A DNA stretch of 48,211 nucleotides. Origin: Cylindrodendrum hubeiense (lineage: Eukaryota > Ascomycota > Sordariomycetes > Hypocreales > Nectriaceae). Below, one piece after another: positions 20,309 through 31,080 of this stretch (the first letter of the stretch is position 1; the number at the start of each line of letters is the position of its first letter). The notes beneath the pieces were generated by a model. The model saw only the letters and a program-made list of their open reading frames with translations, had not been told where the DNA came from and made no database searches. The position numbers were made by a program, and so were the translations under genes. The stretch lies in assembly GCA_014621425.1 (NCBI GenBank), contig JAANBB010000318.1, forward strand, positions 1-48,211. The letters run 5' to 3'.

Positions 20309-21724
20309 ATGACGCATGATAACAAAAGCGAGTCTCATTCAAGCCCTCGACTGGCATCTCTGCGAGACAGTGAGGACGAGGATGAAAAAAATGATAATGC
20401 AGAGCTGTTTACTGAGGTTCTTGCCCGTCTCGACAAAGACAGTCTCTCCAAGCTTGCGGCTGTCACGCGTCAACAAAGCGAATTAGAGTACGATGGACAG
20501 AGTCCTATTGTTGAGCGACCCATCTACGGCTCTTATAACGTTCTATTACCCCTGGCCTTCCCGGACGGCATTCGATGGTTAGCCAAAATCCCAGTTAATG
20601 GAACGCCGATCCATTGGGATGCAGTGTCGTCTGGTGCCCTAAGCGCGGAAGCGAACACCATGCGCCTCTTGAAGCGAGAGACGACGATTCCTATTCCATA
20701 TGTTTTCGGCTTTTCTGCGACTACAGACAACCCAATTTGCTGCCCCTATATTCTACTGTCCTTCATTCCTGGAAAACCTTTGTACGAAGTTTGGTTCGGA
20801 GACTCCAGCCCGGAAGATGTTGAGCAATATCGGATTCGTGCTCTTCAAGATATTGCCTCTGCCATGGTGCAGCTAAAAACTTTTTCTTTCGATAAGGGCG
20901 GCTTTATGACCTTCGACTCGAACGGGAACATGACTTCCGAGATCGGGCCTATGCGGCATATCGACCACCAGGCGATGTTGGATCGCTGGTTCATTCACAA
21001 AGACCCAGCCGATGATCCAATCTACGTTGAATCCCCGGCTTTCGACAGCCCGCATGATTATTTCATGTTTCCCTTACGTCTTCATGAAGAAACTAGACCT
21101 TTCCCAAAAGGTGTCTTGTTGCTTTTAGAACTCCTTATCAGCTGCATTCCGGTCCCTCCTGATACACAACCTTTCGTTCTTGCACATCCCGACTACGACA
21201 TCCAAAACTTCATGGTTTCGGATACAGGTGAGCTGCAAGGCATCATTGACTGGGATGGGGTTTCAGTTGTCCCTTGCAGTATCGGGAGCGAGAGATATCC
21301 CGGCTGGCTCACTCGAGACTGGGATCCCGCAATGTATGGTTACGATGAGTCGATGGACAAAGGGGTAGAGCCCGATGGTGTGCAGGAGGATTCTCCGAAA
21401 GCGCTCAAATTTTACCGTGCGCTCTACAAAGACTTGGTGTCCAAGGCTCGAGAAAATTGGCGAAGCCTCAACGCGGAACCCGACGAGAATATCACACGCA
21501 TGTCTTTGATCACAGAGAACCTGGCCATTGCAGCTGAGGATCCACAGTGCCGGAATGACATCCTTCGGAAGTTTATTGAAGAGATTGCGGTAGTGTTTGA
21601 CGGGAAGGTAGACCTCAATTTTATGGACTTAGTCAACGACTTCGCCTCTGAAACAGTCAACGATGACACCATTCAGACACTCAAGAGTGGTCTTGAAATT
21701 CTTTTGGGGAGGGATGACTTATAG
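20309..21724 (+). CDS. APH-type phosphotransferase family protein
   Basis: A 471-residue single-exon protein of the aminoglycoside-phosphotransferase-like fold, a large family in filamentous fungi with mostly unknown small-molecule or protein substrates. The N-terminal 30 residues are acidic (EDEDEKND). The N-lobe has WLAKIP with Lys93 as candidate ATP-binding Lys and Glu114 in the next helix. The catalytic loop is LAHPDYDIQNFMV (291-303), equivalent to the family HGDLHPGN loop, with Asp295 or Asp297 as base and Asn300 as metal ligand. The metal-binding motif is GIIDWDG (311-317). The C-terminal helices include an acidic segment near 345-360. All key residues seem present. The leader is the heptamer array. 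A link to antibiotic resistance should not be assumed. Confidence 0.85.
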   Translation: MTHDNKSESHSSPRLASLRDSEDEDEKNDNAELFTEVLARLDKDSLSKLAAVTRQQSELEYDGQSPIVERPIYGSYNVLLPLAFPDGIRWLAKIPVNGTPIHWDAVSSGALSAEANTMRLLKRETTIPIPYVFGFSATTDNPICCPYILLSFIPGKPLYEVWFGDSSPEDVEQYRIRALQDIASAMVQLKTFSFDKGGFMTFDSNGNMTSEIGPMRHIDHQAMLDRWFIHKDPADDPIYVESPAFDSPHDYFMFPLRLHEETRPFPKGVLLLLELLISCIPVPPDTQPFVLAHPDYDIQNFMVSDTGELQGIIDWDGVSVVPCSIGSERYPGWLTRDWDPAMYGYDESMDKGVEPDGVQEDSPKALKFYRALYKDLVSKARENWRSLNAEPDENITRMSLITENLAIAAEDPQCRNDILRKFIEEIAVVFDGKVDLNFMDLVNDFASETVNDDTIQTLKSGLEILLGRDDL

Positions 21725-21950
21725 TGGCCTTGGTATACTTGTTAGAAGGAACGTCCTACCTGTACTTTATATGCCGCGGTGGCTCTGTGGTAACTGCTTC
21801 TTATTCCTTCAAACGTGAGTTGCTTCCACAATAATAAAGAACACACTTATCTGGGTAGCTAGTACATTCTTGCTTCTAAGTATGTTAAATTTGCAAGCAC
21901 TTTCTCTCGAGAATCCTCCTCTTCTCCGTTACAGCCTAACAAATCAATTA
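21725..21950. other. 3' flank of the phosphotransferase gene up to the MITE
   Basis: Short non-coding stretch; AATAAAG at about 21833 may serve as poly(A) signal. Nothing else was recognised. Confidence 0.4.
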
Positions 21951-22093
21951 CCGTAAGAACTCGACAAATTCGGATAGCGCTAAATTCCCACAGGCCAATA
22001 CATTGGATGGGATGTGATGTTTTGAACGGATAAAGGTGGAATTATGCAGTAAAATCCCCACTTAGTGCGTCCGAATTAATCGAGTTCTTGCGG
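21951..22093. mobile_element. MITE-like element with terminal inverted repeats and TA flanks
   Basis: The left end reads CCGTAAGAACTCGACAAATT and the right end, on the other strand, CCGCAAGAACTCGATTAATT. Only three of these 20 bases differ, and the match continues through TCGGA to about 25 bp. Both ends are flanked by TA (21949-21950 and 22094-22095), the target duplication of Tc1/mariner/pogo (Fot1-type) elements. The 143-bp interior has no coding capacity, so the element is non-autonomous. No second copy was seen in the window. Confidence 0.75.
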
Positions 22094-22095
22094 TA

Positions 22096-23622
22096 CTGCC
22101 ACGTAACATTTACGCTGTCTGTAATTTACTTCCCAAACCTATCCTTATTAGACTAGATAAATATTTACAGGTGGTTGATTTTAGTAATCGGTCCTACAAG
22201 GGTTGCCATCTAAAAGCCCTGGACATTCCTATCCTCTCATCAGCCCAGGGAGGACCACAGGTCTGATGACGGGACAATAAGCCCTATGCTCACCTCGAGG
22301 AGGATGCCGTCGTAGGGTCATCGTCAGACTGCCGCACAAGTGTTCGTGCTTCGTACTTGGGAGAAGCTCAAACAAACAAATTTAGCGTTTTTACTTTTTC
22401 AATGAGTTAAAGTGATTGGGATGTTTTGATTTCGACTGTTTTGAAGGTCTCGTTAAAAGCAAGAGCTGGGCTTGGTCTTGTGATTTTTGGACCGACAAAT
22501 GCTCCGATTATGGGTTGACATTTGAAAAGATGTGCAGATGCAGTCAATATAAGAAAGCTTAGCATAAGCAATGCGTAAGAGGAAAAAAAAAAAGTTGAAG
22601 TAGGCCTAGGTCAAGCAAGCTGCCGTTAGGGATCAGTATTGATTTATTTTTGGCATAGCCACAGCTGAGCTTATTGTTCGCCATGAAAGCGGAGCTTGCC
22701 AGTGCGGCAGTGGGTATATCGAGTGTGGAATCGTCCGACAGGAGAATTATGAATGTAAAGCTCATTACGAGGAGTTCATCTTTGGGCATTGTGAACGGCT
22801 ACGAGCCACAAGTCTGAGGAGTTGGACTGGAGGAAACAGCGGCTTATCGCGAATAGAATATATTTTAAATTATGATACGAAAATCCCACAATCTTGAACG
22901 TGGTCTATGTATCCAAACGGAAGACTGGAGCACCGTGCTGTACTTGACTGGTCAATCCTCTCGGATCCAGAGCCAAGCGGGCCAACATCGGCTAGTTTAT
23001 AGAAGAAGAGGAGAAGTCGTGAGGATGATGCATGGTAGATACCCGTCTCTCTGCTAATCTTTTGGTTCATGAATCACAATCTTGGATTCTCGGCGTGCAG
23101 AAAGCGGTGCTAAAGAACTCAAAAGCACCGATTTGTGGCGGCGAAAGCTGTTCGGAAATCATCGCCGTAATATCGTGATAAGAAAGTAGCAGAAGCTGTC
23201 GAGGTTGCTGTGACTTGACGTGAAGAAAGGTGGGTCGTAATCGGCGAAAGTTCGGTTGTCGTGGATGACTTATGTTTACTAGTATATCAGGTGTAGATTG
23301 ATGTACCTCCAAATAGTCATACTAATAGCCAGAGCACGATTTCAATAAGGGAGATCGCGGGCATCGGCCGCAGGATCCATGAGGAGCGAATGTATGGGAC
23401 ATTTGGAGAGAGCTAACCATTATGGTAGGAATCTCTGTGGACACGCTCGCAAAGATTTGGGGGGTTGCATGGGTCCGGTCCGCCTTGGACCTTGTCAGCC
23501 TCGGATGAGTCAGATGGATTTTCTCACGTCCATCACAAACAAATAAACACACCACACACCTCGCCCCAACACTTTATTGTTTGGAATTCTCGTAAACACG
23601 CTACGCATTCAACTCCTAAGCA
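22096..23622. other. Intergenic spacer, no supported gene
   Basis: Short overlapping frames only; no recognisable product. The last 100 bp or so, rich in A and C (about 23530-23600), are the likely leader of the F-box gene. Confidence 0.5.
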
Positions 23623-25443
23623 ATGTCCTCGCATTTCGAGTCTCTCCCTGTAGAGTTGCTCGGCGCCATTTTGTCCAGACTCAGCATCAGCGAGGTTGCA
23701 AAGTTCCAACAATGCAGTAAAGCCCTCAACCAATCTTTAGATGCCTATGTTTTCTCCCTCCCGATCGCTGTCAACAAACTCATGCAATGGGGATGCGTTC
23801 ATGCTGAGAAGTGGGCAATCGAGAAAGCTCTCTCACATGGCGCCGACATCAACGTGGTTGACATACCCAGAGCGGGTACGAATCGCGGCCCCGCCGTGGT
23901 TCGCACAAGCACCCTTTGCGTTGCTGCGCGACGATACAATTATGAAATCTTCCAATTCCTCCTAGATTTAGGTGCACAGCTCAATTCCTCTCGCATTGAT
24001 GGCCCACAGTCTAGAGCATTGAGAGAACGCCTCTTCGACCCTCGGAAACCACGACTGATGAAGCAGTGTTTTGACCATGGGGTACAAGATCAAATCAGCG
24101 ATTTACAGACTGGCATTAACAATGCACTTTGCTCATCCGTAAATCTGGGCTGTGATTTGCCTACCTGCGGAATGTGGCTGGATCTTGGAGCGGATCCTAC
24201 AGAGCTGGTTGGAAAGACGCAACGAGACCGCAAGTCAGCGCTGGCGTTGGCCATCCTCTCCGATTCAGTCCCACTCGTTCGAATGCTACTGTCTAGAAGT
24301 CCTCCTGTACGTATTCGCACTCGTGGTATGCTATACGCAGAAAACGGCGTCGAATATGAACCATCATGCCCATGGGATGCTGTACCTATGTTGGCTGCTG
24401 CGCGGGTAATGGGAATTCATGGAGAAACAACCATGATGGACATCCTCCTGGAATCCGGTGGAGACATCAATTTGGCTGTCAAGAGTCACTTATTAGGCAT
24501 TTGGGACATGTATGACTTCCAATGGCCTTGTCCGCTCACCCCACTCCTGATGTACGTTCTCACCATCAACTGGAGAGCTGACATTGTGCTGCTACCGTCT
24601 CGAGGCGTGAGCATTCTGTTTGAGAGAGGTGTAACGATGGAGAAGCCTGAATTTTACACCGGCGATAACCGGAGGGAGCCTTTTCCTCTGTGGATGTTGT
24701 TTTGGCGCAAGTGGCGTGGCATACGATGTCTTTGCAACGATGAGATGTATGCCGTGCTTAAGCTGCTCATCCAACACGGCGCAGCCAAAGGTGCCGTGGC
24801 CAAATTCCTCCTACCTCCAGACGGACCCCTCACGGAACCCCGGAGTTATCTCAAGGTATTTGCACTCAACACTGAGGACTACCATATTGTCATGGGTCGC
24901 TGGCGCAGCCTTTTGGATCTCATTCTCGTAGATGAGAACTTTGAGGACAGTCTTGCCGGCGAGATTGATGGCCTACTCTACGAGTTCCTTACTAGGACAA
25001 TGAAGTCAAATCTCCATGAAACGATTCATTTACCCGAGCCATGTCTAGCCACAATATTATTCCAATTCATCGAAGAGAGCCATCCTGTGACTATACAGAA
25101 GCTCTTGGAAAAAGGTGCCAACATCAATGCGAAACCTAAAAATGATAGATATCTCCAAAAAGGGATACTTGAGCACTTGGATATGGTTCACGGGGAAGCT
25201 CATCAGTCTGTCAGCCCACATGGCGTCGATTACAGGAACCCCCTTCAACTCAAGAGGCAACGCTCGTTTGTGAGCATGCTGGTCGGTCTAGGCGCTGAGC
25301 CGCCTGAAGATTGGATAGAACATTGGAGTCTAGAAAAGCAAGCTAAGAACGATACTACATACCAATTGTGGCTTCGTGCTCTTAGGGGCGAAGTATTGGA
25401 AGATGAAAGGTTTCTATGGAACCCGTCAGCCGAATTTGGTTAA
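23623..25443 (+). CDS. F-box and ankyrin-repeat protein
   Basis: A 606-residue single-exon protein. Residues about 6-45 form an F-box (LPVELLGAILSRLSISEVAK, then FQQCSKALN), the segment that binds Skp1 in SCF ubiquitin ligases. Degenerate ankyrin repeats follow: AIEKALSHGADINVVD, LCVAARRYNYEIFQFLLDLG, LALAILSDSVPLVRMLLSRS, TMMDILLESGGDINLA, AVLKLLIQHGAA, VTIQKLLEKGANINAK and a last one with FVSMLVGLGAEP. Long non-repeat stretches separate several of them (for example about 285-375). By family it should present substrates caught by the ankyrin surface for ubiquitination; the target is unknown. Such genes are many and fast-evolving in Pezizomycotina. ATG 23623 starts directly at the F-box, which supports this start. 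Confidence 0.85.
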   Translation: MSSHFESLPVELLGAILSRLSISEVAKFQQCSKALNQSLDAYVFSLPIAVNKLMQWGCVHAEKWAIEKALSHGADINVVDIPRAGTNRGPAVVRTSTLCVAARRYNYEIFQFLLDLGAQLNSSRIDGPQSRALRERLFDPRKPRLMKQCFDHGVQDQISDLQTGINNALCSSVNLGCDLPTCGMWLDLGADPTELVGKTQRDRKSALALAILSDSVPLVRMLLSRSPPVRIRTRGMLYAENGVEYEPSCPWDAVPMLAAARVMGIHGETTMMDILLESGGDINLAVKSHLLGIWDMYDFQWPCPLTPLLMYVLTINWRADIVLLPSRGVSILFERGVTMEKPEFYTGDNRREPFPLWMLFWRKWRGIRCLCNDEMYAVLKLLIQHGAAKGAVAKFLLPPDGPLTEPRSYLKVFALNTEDYHIVMGRWRSLLDLILVDENFEDSLAGEIDGLLYEFLTRTMKSNLHETIHLPEPCLATILFQFIEESHPVTIQKLLEKGANINAKPKNDRYLQKGILEHLDMVHGEAHQSVSPHGVDYRNPLQLKRQRSFVSMLVGLGAEPPEDWIEHWSLEKQAKNDTTYQLWLRALRGEVLEDERFLWNPSAEFG

Positions 25444-25764
25444 AAGGCGCTTCAGAAATCCTGAGGGTTCAGTTCAGCCTAGGAAGTAGCTCAAGGTTCA
25501 TGCAATTCGCATTAATGCGCCGCATGCCACGCAATCGTGTCACGCGATTTGGAATACATCTGATATCCTTCAAACATCAGTCCTTGATTCACTAACACGT
25601 GTTCTTACTGTCTTATTCTTAGACTCAGAAACTGAAGCTCCCACATTCATGTTGGCTCTTAGATTCATATATGAGTAGCTAGTAAGAACCTTTCAACACG
25701 ATCGTTCCTCATAGAATCAATTTAGCCTTAGTTACAGACTTTCAATGGCGGATCTAGCAGCTGC
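25444..25764. other. Spacer between convergent genes
   Basis: 320 bp between the stop of the F-box gene and the stop of the minus-strand dioxygenase. It should hold both 3' UTRs; nothing else was seen. Confidence 0.5.
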
Positions 25765-27060
25765 CTAGGAAATTCGGCTGAGCTCATCTTCCTCATCCTT
25801 TCCTAAAAGCCCCAGCGCCTCTCGTCGGCTAGGAGCCTTCGGGTCAAAGTATGGCTGCTCGGCAAGTGAGGTTACCCTCGTTCCATGGCGAGCCTCTCTA
25901 CCACCGTAGTCCCAGCTTGCATTATGGATTGTGATACTAGAACATGTCAGCGCTCGCTATCTTTGGCCGGTTTATAAACTATCGCGACTCACCGATTGTC
26001 CCAGAGGGCCGAGGTTCGAGGGGTCCACTTCCAGCGCACTTGAATATCGACATTCTGCTCGTACACGTCATATAGGTAATTGAGGATGACATCGCTTTCG
26101 GCTCGATCAAGACCAACGATGTGGGATGTCATCGCCCGGTTGACCCAGAGTGCCTTCCAGCCAGTCGCTGGGTGAACTCGGACCAACGGGTGCACTCGCT
26201 CAATGTGCTTAGGACCTTCTTCGGGGTGGTCGCGATCAAGATACTTGTGAGCTGATTGGTAGACAGCCGATCGGCCATCAATAATCTTGCGGAACTCCGG
26301 CGATAGCTTCTCATACGCTGCGTAACCACTTGCCCAAAGAGTGTCGCCGCCAACCTTGGGGACTGTGTCATTGTGCAGGTGCGTGATGCCCGCTGGTTGT
26401 CGCTCATGGACCAAGTCCGTGTGCCATCGAGATGCGCCTCCTGGCTGTCGGAAGTTGGCAGCCCGCTCCGTGGCAAGAAGATCTGGCCAGAGGACCGTGA
26501 CTCCTGGGACGCCAGGTACATGGGGTACTTGGGGCTTGAAGGCTCGCAGTTAGCACTAATTGAATAATTGAATTGAGGAAATCCGCGATGATATCCTCTG
26601 GAGTGACGCAGCTTACATGAATCTCAACCTCTCCATACCAGTCACCCAATTTCTTTTGCTCCTGGGGCGACAAATCCTGGTCTCGGAAGAACACAACACT
26701 GCGTTCGGCAATAAGTAGGGCCAGCTCATCTCGCTGAGTATCGGTCAAGTCTTTCAGCTGCAAGCCTTCAATCTCGGTACCAATATGGGACGTAAGATCT
26801 GTGACCTTTGTCGCCGCGGACAGCAGACTTTTCTTGGACTTATCCGCTCGCGCGCCAGCATCAACATAGTCCCGAGGTTGATCCCTAATCTTGTAGACGT
26901 CCTGGAGGTAAAGAGGTCGAGAAGGGCGATAAGGATACGGGCCAGACAAGTCAATTCCGGCCTCTGTCAGACGTTCCTTGGCAGGCCCTGGAATTGGGAT
27001 GTTGTCTTTCTTAGGAGGGGCAACATCCTTAATTTGAGGGTCAATTGGTGCGGGCGTCAT
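25765..27060 (-). CDS. TauD/TfdA-family Fe(II)/2-oxoglutarate dioxygenase
   Basis: A 385-residue cytosolic-type dioxygenase; by family it oxidises sulphonates, sulphate esters or related acids using 2-oxoglutarate and Fe(II). Three exons: 27060-26617, 26534-25993 and 25936-25765, with introns of 82 and 56 bp. The first intron has a GCTAAC branch site; acceptor AAG at 26535 was chosen because it restores GEVEIH-PQVPHVPG in phase. Metal ligands are seen in SRWHTDLVHE (the H-x-D) and in TIHNASWD (distal His, created across intron 2). HGTR near the end gives the 2-oxoglutarate-binding Arg. The N-terminal 60 residues are Pro-rich with PYPYRPSRPLYL. Length fits the fungal alpha-ketoglutarate-dependent sulphonate/taurine dioxygenase group. 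All ligands are intact, so it is probably active. The substrate cannot be told from sequence. Confidence 0.9.
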
Positions 27061-28969
27061 TGCGAAGATATGCGATTGTTGTATGCGGATGGCTGTTTAA
27101 TTATTCCTTGGCATGAACCAGGAAGCTACTGAATTCAGGTATGCGCTTCGTTATGGGTTGGGAAGATGTGCTATAACCACGAACACCTGGATACTTATAC
27201 ATTTTCCTATCTACAAACGTGGCGTACATTCTCAACTCAAATGGTACCATACTTCTGCAGTAGATCGTGCCGAACAACAGTTCTCGTTCCCAATCCACCG
27301 AACTCACACAGGATAACTGTTATTGACTCCCAATCCCGTCCCATTCGGCCATCGCAGATCCTATTGCCGGAGATGGATTACCAATCTACAGGCGCCATTC
27401 AACATCTTGTGTCGTAATGGACATTATTACTGGGTTGAAATGAGATGATTCCAGTCGCGGATGACGAGCTCAACGGCACGTGGTCCGTCGACTTAGTAGT
27501 CCGGGGTTACAATGCATAATCTCCGGGTCATCAAGCCAAATAGCAGCCCCGAATTCCTGCTGACGCCATGTGAGGGGGTTATTAGGAGCGGTACGTCTTG
27601 GTTCACTTGGAGCTTATCTACTGGTGAACGCCCATGTTTGTCGGAATGCGGCATCGTTGCATATTATCCCACCGGCATGAGTCGCACGAAATCGCGGGGA
27701 AGTTTGGCCGTGGAGTCAGGTGCATGTTTCGTAAGTCACAAATATCCCGGCAATATCCTTCACCGAGACGGAGGATGCATCAGCACTCAGTGATGTACAA
27801 AGACTTTCGGCAGCACGATCTAGACTCAATCGATACAAATAGCTTCGACCTATTCTAGAGTTCTGCTACCGAGTACCTTCAACTTGAGATGCATTTTTGT
27901 ATAAGGTACCTGATTGTTGTCTGCTACGCTACCTCTCGGCTAGTCAACTCGCAGCTCTTCTACTTTGTGGTCATAAGTAGTTAATGTGCATCGTCTGCAT
28001 AAGCACTTGGAGGACCTGTTATGGCCTTACGCTCCACTTATGGGGCTGCAGAGCGAGTACCAGAAGGCAGTAAAACATTTGGGTCGGAGCACAATAACAA
28101 ACATGAAAGAGTAATATCAAATCTGGAAAGATCCAGTAAGCTAAAGGCGAGCGATGTCAACACCACGATGGAGTATACACGACAAGCCTGAGGAGCGAGT
28201 GAATAGCCTCAGAAAGGAGTCGACGAATGAGGAGTAAGCATATATGAAGAACTGCGCTATAGAAGTCCAAACGCAGGGAGGGAAGGAAAGATTGAACATG
28301 CTATACCGGACCTGATAACATTGGCTTATAATGCAATCGTACATCGCGCAGCATAGCACATTTCAAACGTCACAGAGGCGAGGGAATTTCCGACCAAAGT
28401 ATAGCCGGTAAACACATCATGATGCGAGCATAGATGTGCGTACGTTTGTGGGTCCACTGGAGGGATGTACAAGATAGGTGTGTGCCCACTATCTTGTCAA
28501 CAATGAGGGATCGTCTTTGCATTTCACATTGTATCAACAATGAAGTGTCTTAACCCTTTCAGCAATACTGAACACTAGGTGAGAGAATTCTGGGTAGATG
28601 AAAAGAAACCCAAGGAGGATCACCTCACTGGCACGGTACCAGGTAATCTAGAGGAGCGCGATACCTTTTCTTTCATGGGAGTATGATGGTTGTCACGCCA
28701 GTATATGTGAAGGTCGCACAAGGACAATAGGCCTTTTTGTTACGTGATGTTCTGGCTTACGGCTCTGAGCTCAGTGAAAATGGTAATAGAGATCCCTATG
28801 GGCCGAACACAGCACTGCTAGGCACGTGCGGGAGGGACGACCGGTATTATTATCCATACGAACTGAGAGGGGCGGAGTACCCGTGAGAAATTAGGAACAA
28901 AGCGATTAACAAAGCAACATCACTTCGAATGTACAAAGATTCACGGCCAAGTCCCTACCTACCGAGGGA
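27061..28969. other. Intergenic spacer, no supported gene
   Basis: About 1.9 kb. Frames at 27113-27417, 27512-27858 and 28141-28359 overlap one another or lie on both strands and show no domain. The first 100-200 bp should be the dioxygenase promoter. Confidence 0.45.
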
Positions 28970-28976
28970 TATAAAA
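28970..28976 (+). promoter_or_regulatory. TATA box upstream of the PPPPY protein gene
   Basis: TATAAAA lies about 350 bp upstream of the ATG at 29326 and is followed by a CT-rich leader-like run. A frame open from about 29055 to 29351 before the ATG has no ATG start and is taken as leader. Confidence 0.5.
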
Positions 28977-29325
28977 CCAGAGGTATCCTGAGATAAACGG
29001 GGAAAATTTCTTGCTCTTCCACATCCTGCGAAGCTACTCAAAACTACAGTTCTTTTGTCTATTCCAGAATACGATCATCGTGTGCAACAACGACCAGGAA
29101 AAGAGTACACACAACACGAACGAGAAGTAGGTTTAGCCAAGAGACAACCCCGTTACCTTTCAAACCTCACACGTACACGTGTTCCATTTCAGTGCCCAGA
29201 AAGAGCCACGCAAGGATTCTCATCCTCGGACGAAGTTGAGTCTCACCACACGCCCGGCAGATCGCGCGCTTACAATCTATTTCCTATCGTAAAAAGGAGA
29301 CCAAGTGGAATCGCAACACGACACG

Positions 29326-29982
29326 ATGGGTTGTTGTCCCTGTTTCATTGAGCCAGAGAGGCTCAGACGGTTGATCATAGAGGAGCTGCACTCGATTGAA
29401 TCGGTTCAGGACAATGTCTGGGTGTCCTCGTCATCTGTACGCTTGGGACCACAAGGAACCTTTACGCATATCTGTGTGGGCAGACATTCGATCACTGAGT
29501 TTACTATGAAAGCACTGTATGCAATAACAGCCAAGCTCTATCGTCCCGTCAAGGATTTGGACATGCGACGCGCTTACGCGCGGAGACAGCTTATTATCGC
29601 ATTGTTGGGTTACGCGTCTATGTGGCTCAGCAACACGCGAGTTGTTGATGAACACAGAGAGTTTGTAGAGATGGAGGACCGGGAGATCCTGAGTCCCTGT
29701 GTGTTGATTGAGGGACTGACACAGTACGATGGTTGTTTATCGTCGAGTGAAGCGATGGAGAACTTTTTGGGCTCAGTACCTGTCGAGCGTGTGCCGATAG
29801 GCGGGTGGGCGAAGCATCCCGAGTGCAATCTCTTTGTGGGGTCTTGGAAATTGGCTCATTCGTCCCAAAATACGAATGGAGTCCCGCAGTTGTTTATTTG
29901 TCGATGCAGCAGTGTGGGGGATAAAGTTATGTTGCGTGAGCAAAGGGTGGCAACACCACCGCCACCTTATTCTGTCTTGTAG
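29326..29982 (+). CDS. Putative acylated membrane-peripheral protein with C-terminal PPPPY motif (matrix-like)
   Basis: Intronless ORF of 218 residues with no recognised domain. It starts MGCCPC: Gly2 with Cys3, Cys4 and Cys6 is a classic N-myristoylation plus palmitoylation signal. It ends PPPPYSVL; PPxY binds WW domains of Nedd4/Rsp5-type ubiquitin ligases. A membrane anchor at one end and a PPxY at the other is the layout of several viral matrix proteins, whose PPxY recruits budding machinery, but cellular Rsp5 adaptors also use PPxY. The middle has an amphipathic, basic helical region (about 60-100: MKALYAITAKLYRPV, then RRAYARRQLIIALLGYASMW) that could bind membrane or nucleoprotein. The frame is intact. 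Neighbours are the repeat array and the jelly-roll-like ORF downstream on the same strand. Virus-derived origin is inference. Confidence 0.5.
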   Translation: MGCCPCFIEPERLRRLIIEELHSIESVQDNVWVSSSSVRLGPQGTFTHICVGRHSITEFTMKALYAITAKLYRPVKDLDMRRAYARRQLIIALLGYASMWLSNTRVVDEHREFVEMEDREILSPCVLIEGLTQYDGCLSSSEAMENFLGSVPVERVPIGGWAKHPECNLFVGSWKLAHSSQNTNGVPQLFICRCSSVGDKVMLREQRVATPPPPYSVL

Positions 29983-30643
29983 TAGTCTTTTTGCCCTCTC
30001 CCTTTGTTTTTGTTCTTTTGTTGGGAGCGATAGAGTAGACGGCGCGAGTCATGAACCATTTCATTAAAAGACGAGTTTGAGCATATGAGTCCATCTTTCT
30101 TACAATCATTATCATGATTATCGTGACCAGCTCATCTTATATATGTACATCATAATCGCAATGATCACCCATCCCGGAAGCCGACGAGCGAAGCACGGAG
30201 GTATTCCCTGGAGCGTAGTGGAAGGTGTACGGCTGGAGAGACCCGAAGGAGTACTCTCGAAGAGATCTACTAAACTACATGGAAGCAATTGGAGGCGCGT
30301 GAGCGTCGCGAGTAATATAGGTGGTGGGGCAGTGCAATAAGTACTCCATCAACGAACGAAGTGGATTAACACCAAGATAGAGCATCGCGACCGACAAACT
30401 GGGATACGAGGGAGCCTCATGTAACCGACACAAACGAGAATGGCACGAAAGTGGAATGATGATGATGAGTGTCGCACCCTTCGTCCAAGAGCAGAGCGGA
30501 CACTTTTCACTCCGATGGGAGCATGCAACCTTCAACTTTAGTTTTAGTAGCGAACCCGTGAAACAGTTCAACGCCCATTTAGGGTGGGCAGGATGGTCTG
30601 CCAGCAAGGACGGGAGTGGCGGAGCCGCCCCGGACGGACCACT
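29983..30643. other. Spacer with a possible short Gly-rich ORF
   Basis: A 74-codon plus frame (30456-30677) has a Trp/Phe-rich half and a Gly/Ser/Pro-rich tail. A longer frame overlaps it on the other strand. Neither is supported as a gene. About 30060-30125 has an ATCATGAT-centred palindromic AT stretch. Confidence 0.35.
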
Positions 30644-31027
30644 AGGAGGCGGGGCAAGCAAAGTAAGGCGTAGCTAGGTCACATTGGTCCGAAGTGATAC
30701 ACTTATGTTCGTGCAGAGCTGTACGTCCACTGTGGGAAATGCACATGGATGTGTATTTAATGGGCGACAGGCACCTACTTCCTGCCAAAGTGAGGGGCGG
30801 AGCTTCGGATGGTCCGGTATAGTTAACAGGTAGGGCGAGCAGAGTGAGTCATACCTAGGTCACATTGGTCCGGTCTAAACAGGCAGGACGAGCAGAGTGA
30901 GTCATACCTAGGTCACATTGGTCCGGTCTAAACAGGCAGGACGAGCAGAGTTAGCTATATGTAGTTCCCATTGGTCCGGTCTCTAACCAGGCAGGGCGAG
31001 CAGAGTTAGCCATATGTAGGTCACATG
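30644..31027 (+). repeat. Degenerate tandem repeats of about 53 bp with GGTCACATTGGTCCG core
   Basis: Four adjacent units lie at 30812-30867 (56 bp), 30868-30920 (53), 30921-30973 (53) and 30974-31027 (54). Each contains GGTCCGG, then an ACAGG(C/T)AGG segment, GCAGAGT(G/T)AG, and ends with a version of GGTCACATT. A diverged partial unit lies at about 30644-30693, followed by a further 100-bp segment that resembles the sequence after unit 4 (CCGAAG, then TTGTTCGT-like and GTAC-containing segments). The array ends about 55 bp before the TATA box at 31081. Confidence 0.88.
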
Positions 31028-31080
31028 GACCCGAAGAGATCCATATTTGTTCGTACGAGTAATTGTACACAGGGACGGGT

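Noticed and set aside
28840..28860. TATTATTAT-like string considered as a CRESS-virus nonanucleotide origin
   Set aside because: Not the TAATATTAC/TAATATTAT consensus and not in the loop of a clear stem.
30275..30661. 128-codon minus frame near the repeat array, considered as a replication protein
   Set aside because: No rolling-circle motifs (HUH, YxxK) or Walker motifs; Pro/Ser/Leu-rich and probably non-coding.
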